From Brucellaceae bacterium (GTDB lineage: Bacteria > Pseudomonadota > Alphaproteobacteria > Rhizobiales > Rhizobiaceae), in assembly GCA_020637775.1 (NCBI GenBank), contig JACKJV010000006.1, positions 124,001 to 188,000 on the forward strand: DNA of 64,000 nt, read 5' to 3'. Below the pieces are notes generated by a model that saw nothing but the letters and a program-made list of their open reading frames with translations, had not been told where the DNA came from and made no database searches. The translations under genes and the position numbers were made by a program. Position 1 is the stretch's first letter. Each line of letters starts with the position of its first letter. Positions 60,534 through 64,000 of the stretch are shown here, one piece after another.

Positions 60534-60953
60534 ATGACGGGCCATATCGACCCTGCGCGCGAAACCTTTGGCGAATTCCGCCGCATGGACCGGGAGGGTC
60601 CGATTCACATGCTCAACCTCGTGCGCCTGCGCGACGAGGCCGCCTATCCCGATGGCCGCGCGGCAACGGGGGCAGAAGCCTATGCCGCCTATGGCCGGGA
60701 AAGCGGGCCGATCTTCCGGGGTGTCGGCGGCCGCATCGCGTGGAGCGGGGCGTTCGAATTGATGCTGATCGGCCCGGCCGAGGAGCGCTGGGATATCTGT
60801 TTCATCGCAGAATACCCGTCCGTTCAGGCCTTCGTGGACATGGTGAAGAACCCGGACTACCAGAAGGCGGTGGTTCACCGGCAGGCGGCCGTGCTCGATT
60901 CACGCCTCATACGGCTGGAGCCGCGCCATTCCGGCGAAGGTTTCGGAGAGTGA
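60534..60953 (+). CDS. DUF1330 protein
   Basis: A 139-residue dimeric alpha-beta barrel-type protein of DUF1330, with IHMLNLVRLRDEAAYPDG and EYPSVQAFVDMVKNPDYQ. Function unknown. GGGAGGACATGAC precedes the ATG; it follows the hydrolase by 18 bases, so likely co-transcribed. Confidence 0.85.
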   Translation: MTGHIDPARETFGEFRRMDREGPIHMLNLVRLRDEAAYPDGRAATGAEAYAAYGRESGPIFRGVGGRIAWSGAFELMLIGPAEERWDICFIAEYPSVQAFVDMVKNPDYQKAVVHRQAAVLDSRLIRLEPRHSGEGFGE

Positions 60954-61001
60954 ATTCGCGAATCCCTGCAAAAGGTTGTAGCCGGTTGCGAAGATTCTGA
61001 A

Positions 61002-62060
61002 TCAGGGTGCGGAATCCTTGTCGAAAACAAGGATTCCGTCATCCGCTTCGTCCATCGTCGGGTCCACCTCGTAGCGGACCAGCGTGAAGTCGCCGTCACG
61101 GAAGATCCATTTCCCTGATGACCAGGCATCGCCCAGGCCGCGCCATTTGGCAAAGGACGTGATCGAGAGCGTTTGCGGATCGTATTGCGCGTTGATGAGT
61201 TGCGTGACGGCCTTGTAGCCGATGACCTGCATGGAATCGAGTTCGGCGGACCCGGCATCGAGGTAGCGGATGTCGAGTTCCGGTTCCGCGAAGGCAAGCG
61301 CGCGCAGCCCCTCTGTCTCGTCCCGCAGATAGAAGACATCGACGATGTTGTAGGCAGCGTGGCGGCAGGTGAAGCCATAGAGCCAGGCGCGCCGCCTGGG
61401 TGCGTCGGCCGCATCGCTGATGTGGTTGTATTCGATCGGCCAGACTTGCGGTCCGTCTTGTGACGCCGCCATGTCGCACGCGCCGGCCCATTCGGCTTCG
61501 AACCGCTTGCGCACCGCTTCCAGCCGCTGCCGGGCGGCGTCGGGCGGTTCGCCAATGCCACAGGTGGCCGGAACGGCTTCTTCGAAAGGCGCATCCGCGA
61601 CGGCCAGGCGCGCACCCTCGAAGGCCATTGGCCGGTAGGGCTCGCCCTGGATCTGCGGGTTGGCCAGACGGGCGACATAACAGCCGGAGAAAACCGTTTC
61701 GCTGCCATCCGTGCCGATGGCGCGGATGGCGACGGGCACATGCCAGCGGGTGGTGCCGGCGGCCGCATCGGCTTCGGCAGGTCCGGTGCGCACATCGACG
61801 GCCCCTGTGCCTTCGAAGCCGGCGACATAGGTGTCGAAATCCGGCGACGGCTTGGTTTCGAAATAGGACCATGCCCGCGCGTATTCCCGGTTTGAGAGCG
61901 CGTTGTACAGGCTTTCGACGAGCCGCTCCGGCGTGGATCGGTCGTCGACATAGCCGGCATTGGCGGGCGCGAGCGCCAGCACGGACATTGCCAGGGCAAG
62001 GAACGGGGCCAGGGGAAGGAACGGGGTCAGGGCAACGAACGGGCGCGAGGGGCCAAACAT
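61002..62060 (-). CDS. Exported DUF1176-like protein
   Basis: A 352-residue exported protein: signal peptide (MFGPSRPFVALT... to about 36, ...PANA), then a helical NTF2-like N-terminal part and a C-terminal part with RAWLYGFTCRHAAYNIVDVF that recalls DUF1176. ATG 62060 has GGAG upstream; the open frame further up covers the small-RNA hairpins and is not coding. It lies downstream of the sRNA terminator. Confidence 0.6.
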   Translation of the reverse strand: MFGPSRPFVALTPFLPLAPFLALAMSVLALAPANAGYVDDRSTPERLVESLYNALSNREYARAWSYFETKPSPDFDTYVAGFEGTGAVDVRTGPAEADAAAGTTRWHVPVAIRAIGTDGSETVFSGCYVARLANPQIQGEPYRPMAFEGARLAVADAPFEEAVPATCGIGEPPDAARQRLEAVRKRFEAEWAGACDMAASQDGPQVWPIEYNHISDAADAPRRRAWLYGFTCRHAAYNIVDVFYLRDETEGLRALAFAEPELDIRYLDAGSAELDSMQVIGYKAVTQLINAQYDPQTLSITSFAKWRGLGDAWSSGKWIFRDGDFTLVRYEVDPTMDEADDGILVFDKDSAP

Positions 62061-62166
62061 GCAAAATCTCCGGTCATCGACCGCAGAAGTGTCAGGCGCG
62101 GACCGCGCCTTGGCAAGAGCGCAGGGCGTTTCTTTTTCACGAGGTCGGGAGTGGTGAGGACAAACG

Positions 62167-62280
62167 AAAACGGCGCCAGCGAGGGAGGAGGTTCGCTGAC
62201 GCCGCTTTTCGCACACGGCCCTGGGAGGAGGATGGGCCGTCTGGTCTCACCGGCCATGGGAGGAGGATTGGCCGGAGGAG
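62167..62280 (-). ncRNA. Cuckoo/CcsR-type sRNA: three hairpins with CCUCCUCCC loops
   Basis: On the minus strand three stem-loops expose CCUCCUCCC in their loops: 62250-62275 (7-base stem), 62215-62240 (7-base stem) and 62171-62204 (5+6-base stem with one mismatch). The last is followed by TTTT (62167-62170) and so doubles as the terminator. Repeated C-rich loops, the terminal hairpin and a DUF1127 gene upstream are the known architecture of cuckoo RNAs (CcsR1-4 with CcaF1 in Rhodobacter sphaeroides). The loops would pair with ribosome-binding sites. Own promoter or processing from the mRNA not resolved. Confidence 0.8.
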
Positions 62281-62330
62281 AAGGCTGAAACTTCGACTTG
62301 TCGCCGCCGCTTCGTTGTGCTGAATATGCT

Positions 62331-62393
62331 TATTGTTGTGCATTGCAACAATAGCTGATTGTGCATTGCAGCCATGCGTCAATCGCATGGCTG
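62331..62393 (-). promoter_or_regulatory. Hairpins and direct repeats in the DUF1127 3' region
   Basis: Between the DUF1127 stop and the C-rich hairpins: an eight-base stem TATTGTTG (62331-62338) with CAACAATA (62346-62353), and a ten-base stem CAGCCATGCG (62369-62378) with CGCATGGCTG (62384-62393). The 12-mer TTGTGCATTGCA occurs at 62336-62347 and 62359-62370, 23 bases apart. No T-run. Likely RNA processing or stability elements. Confidence 0.5.
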
Positions 62394-62412
62394 AATTTCT
62401 GGCCTGTCCGGC

Positions 62413-62556
62413 TTACCAGCCGGAAAAGCGAGCGCGCAGGATTTCGCGCTGACGCCGTTCCAGTTCCGCCAGGGAACCCGATTGGGCGAGCCACGCTTCC
62501 TGTGTGGAGCGGGCGCGAGCGGTGGTGAACAGCGATGTAATCCGTTTCATGAGCAT
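62413..62556 (-). CDS. DUF1127 small protein (CcaF1-like)
   Basis: A 47-residue DUF1127 protein, MLMKRITSLF to LERRQREILRARFSGW, with the typical Arg-rich C-terminal part. Such small proteins bind RNA and help produce the downstream sRNAs in Rhodobacter. ATG 62556 has GAAGGAAG upstream; ATG 62550 is possible. Confidence 0.85.
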   Translation of the reverse strand: MLMKRITSLFTTARARSTQEAWLAQSGSLAELERRQREILRARFSGW

Positions 62557-62586
62557 GGGATTTCTTCCTTCTCGTTGATGGCGCGG

Positions 62587-62614
62587 AGATAGCGCTTTTG
62601 CTGCGCTGCAACAA
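62587..62614 (-). promoter_or_regulatory. Candidate promoter of DUF1127-sRNA
   Basis: TTGTTG (62614-62609), 16 bases, CTATCT (62592-62587) on the minus strand, about 30 bases before the DUF1127 start. The pair resembles heat-shock (RpoH-type) -35/-10 elements in alphaproteobacteria, but is not an exact match. Confidence 0.4.
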
Positions 62615-62725
62615 GAAGGGTTTCTGCACATCAGCCATGCAAATGCCGCATGACAGTGCATGAAAAACAGGCAGAAACCGGCCCGGTATTCTCACCTGGA
62701 ACAAGCTGTTCGGGCAGCAGGCGAT

Positions 62726-64000
62726 TCAGCCGTCTTTTGCCAGCATGTCCGTCATCTGGTCGCGCATGATGAATTTCTGCGGTTTGCCCGTGATCGTCAT
62801 GGGCAATTCTTCCACGATACGGACATGGGCGGGGATCTTGTAATGGGCGATCTGGCCCTGGCAGTAGGCCCTGATCGCCTCCGGCTCGATGGTCTCGCCG
62901 GGTGCCGGAATGATCCAGGCGCAGACGATTTCGCCATATTTCTCGTCCGGCACGCCGAAAACCTGTACCGCGCTCACCTTGGGGTGGCGGAAAAGGAATT
63001 CCTCGATCTCGCGGGGATAGATGTTCTCGCCGCCACGGATGATCATGTCCTTGACGCGGCCCGTGATCGTGCAGAAGCCTTCCGCGTCAATGCGGGCGAG
63101 GTCGCCGGTATGCATCCAGCCGTCGCGGATCGATTCGGCCGTGCGCTCCGGTTCGTCCCAGTAGCCGAGCATGACGGAATAGCCCTTCGTGCACAGTTCA
63201 CCCTGTTCGCCGACGGGCAGGGTCTCGCCGCTCTCGTTGACGATCCTGACTTCGAGATGCGGATGGATGCGGCCGACGGTGGCGCAGCGCTTGTCGGTCG
63301 GATCGTCGACGAAGCTCTGGAAGGAAACCGGCGAGGTTTCGGTCATGCCGTAGCAGATGGTGACTTCCGGCATGTTCATGTCGGCATTGACGCGGCGCAT
63401 CACCTGTTCGGGGCAGGGCGCGCCGGCCATGACGCCGGTTCGCATGGCGGAAAGATCGCGCGGCTTTGCCTTCAGCGATTCCAGCATGGCGATGAACATG
63501 GTCGGCACGCCATAGCAGGCGGTGCATTTTTCCGCTTCCAGCGCATCGAGCGTCGGTTCGGCTTCGAAGCCCTCGCCGGGGAAGATCATGGCCGCACCGT
63601 AAGCCACGCAGCCCAGAACGCCCATGACCATGCCGAAGCAATGGTAGAGCGGTACCGGAATGCACAGCCGGTCAGCTTCGGTCAGATTGATCCGGCCGGT
63701 GACGAAACGGGCATTGTTGACGATGTTGCGATGGGTGAGCGTCGCGCCCTTCGGTGCGCCAGTGGTGCCGGAGGTGAACTGGATGTTGATGGGATCGTTC
63801 GGCGCCAGCGTCGCGGTGATGCCATCGAGGCGCGCCGCCTCGGCCGCCCCGCCCATCGCCATCAGGCGGGGAAAGGGCAGGATGCCGGGGCCGGCGTCGT
63901 CGGCCATGGCGATGACCCATTTAAGGTGCGGCAGGTTCTTCGCCTGAAGCCCGCCCGGCTCGCTCGCCGCCAGTTCCGGGGCAAGCGTGCGGAGCATTCC
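62726..64000 (-). CDS. AMP-binding acyl-CoA synthetase, 5' end outside window
   Basis: The C-terminal ~420 residues of an acyl-CoA/AMP-dependent synthetase. ATP-binding TSGTTGAPKGA, the GMTETSPVSFQ loop and the late motifs WMHTGDLARID, GRVKDMIIRGGENIYPREIEEF and the catalytic lysine region PMTITGKPQK are visible. Best fits FadD-type long- or medium-chain acyl-CoA synthetases. The start lies beyond 64000. Confidence 0.88.
   Translation of the reverse strand, partial: GMLRTLAPELAASEPGGLQAKNLPHLKWVIAMADDAGPGILPFPRLMAMGGAAEAARLDGITATLAPNDPINIQFTSGTTGAPKGATLTHRNIVNNARFVTGRINLTEADRLCIPVPLYHCFGMVMGVLGCVAYGAAMIFPGEGFEAEPTLDALEAEKCTACYGVPTMFIAMLESLKAKPRDLSAMRTGVMAGAPCPEQVMRRVNADMNMPEVTICYGMTETSPVSFQSFVDDPTDKRCATVGRIHPHLEVRIVNESGETLPVGEQGELCTKGYSVMLGYWDEPERTAESIRDGWMHTGDLARIDAEGFCTITGRVKDMIIRGGENIYPREIEEFLFRHPKVSAVQVFGVPDEKYGEIVCAWIIPAPGETIEPEAIRAYCQGQIAHYKIPAHVRIVEELPMTITGKPQKFIMRDQMTDMLAKDG

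Overview
The window is chromosomal DNA from a high-GC alphaproteobacterium. Gene order (recA-alaS-icd, trmJ-murI-rpsD, purC-purS-purQ-purL-bolA-grxD with the ATP-synthase zeta subunit and purB nearby, and dksA / fliO-like / cckA) points to Hyphomicrobiales (Rhizobiales); genus not resolved. No rRNA, tRNA, CRISPR, phage or insertion sequence was seen.

Layout. 0-9 kb: an Hpt phosphotransfer protein, a 2Fe-2S ferredoxin, a HerA/DUF87-type ATPase, a secreted DUF922 protein, the folate genes folP-folB-folK, the YcjF/YcjX pair and a SixA-type phosphatase. 9-17.5 kb: dksA behind a near-perfect sigma-54 promoter, a FliO-domain protein, the cell-cycle kinase CckA, an orphan LuxR-type regulator and pseudouridine catabolism (psuK-psuG). 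17.5-26 kb: SOS-boxed recA, alaS, icd, an epoxide-hydrolase-like enzyme, trmJ and murI. 26-34 kb: a Tat-exported PhoX-like protein, a DUF4336 protein, rpsD, a GT39-type glycosyltransferase, gtrA, ttcA and an inositol-monophosphatase-family gene. 34-36 kb: a bufferin (modified copper-binding peptide) operon bufA-bufB-bufC. 36-50 kb: an MFS efflux pump, grxD, bolA, purine synthesis (purL, purQ, purS, purC, purB), ATPase zeta, an aldolase, small hydrolases and rpe. 50-58 kb: a P1-family peptidase, a periplasmic binding protein, a flavin reductase, and a molybdenum-hydroxylase maturation set (MoxR ATPase, VWA/CoxE, two XdhC pieces, a MoeA-like/MobA-like fusion) with no structural enzyme in the window. 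58-60 kb: three small secreted proteins of unknown function that look like one cassette. 60-64 kb: DUF1330, DUF1176-like, a DUF1127 gene followed by three hairpins with CCUCCUCCC loops (a cuckoo/CcsR-type sRNA), and the C-terminal part of an acyl-CoA synthetase.

Most notable: the DUF1127-cuckoo RNA locus; the bufferin operon with a strong hairpin between bufA and bufB and palindromes upstream; the sigma-54 promoter and leader hairpin of dksA; and the secreted three-gene cassette. A quality warning: phoX, rpsD, the glycosyltransferase, purC and purS carry single-base indels. Because rpsD and purC/purS should be intact, these are most simply read as consensus errors in the sequence, not as gene decay.
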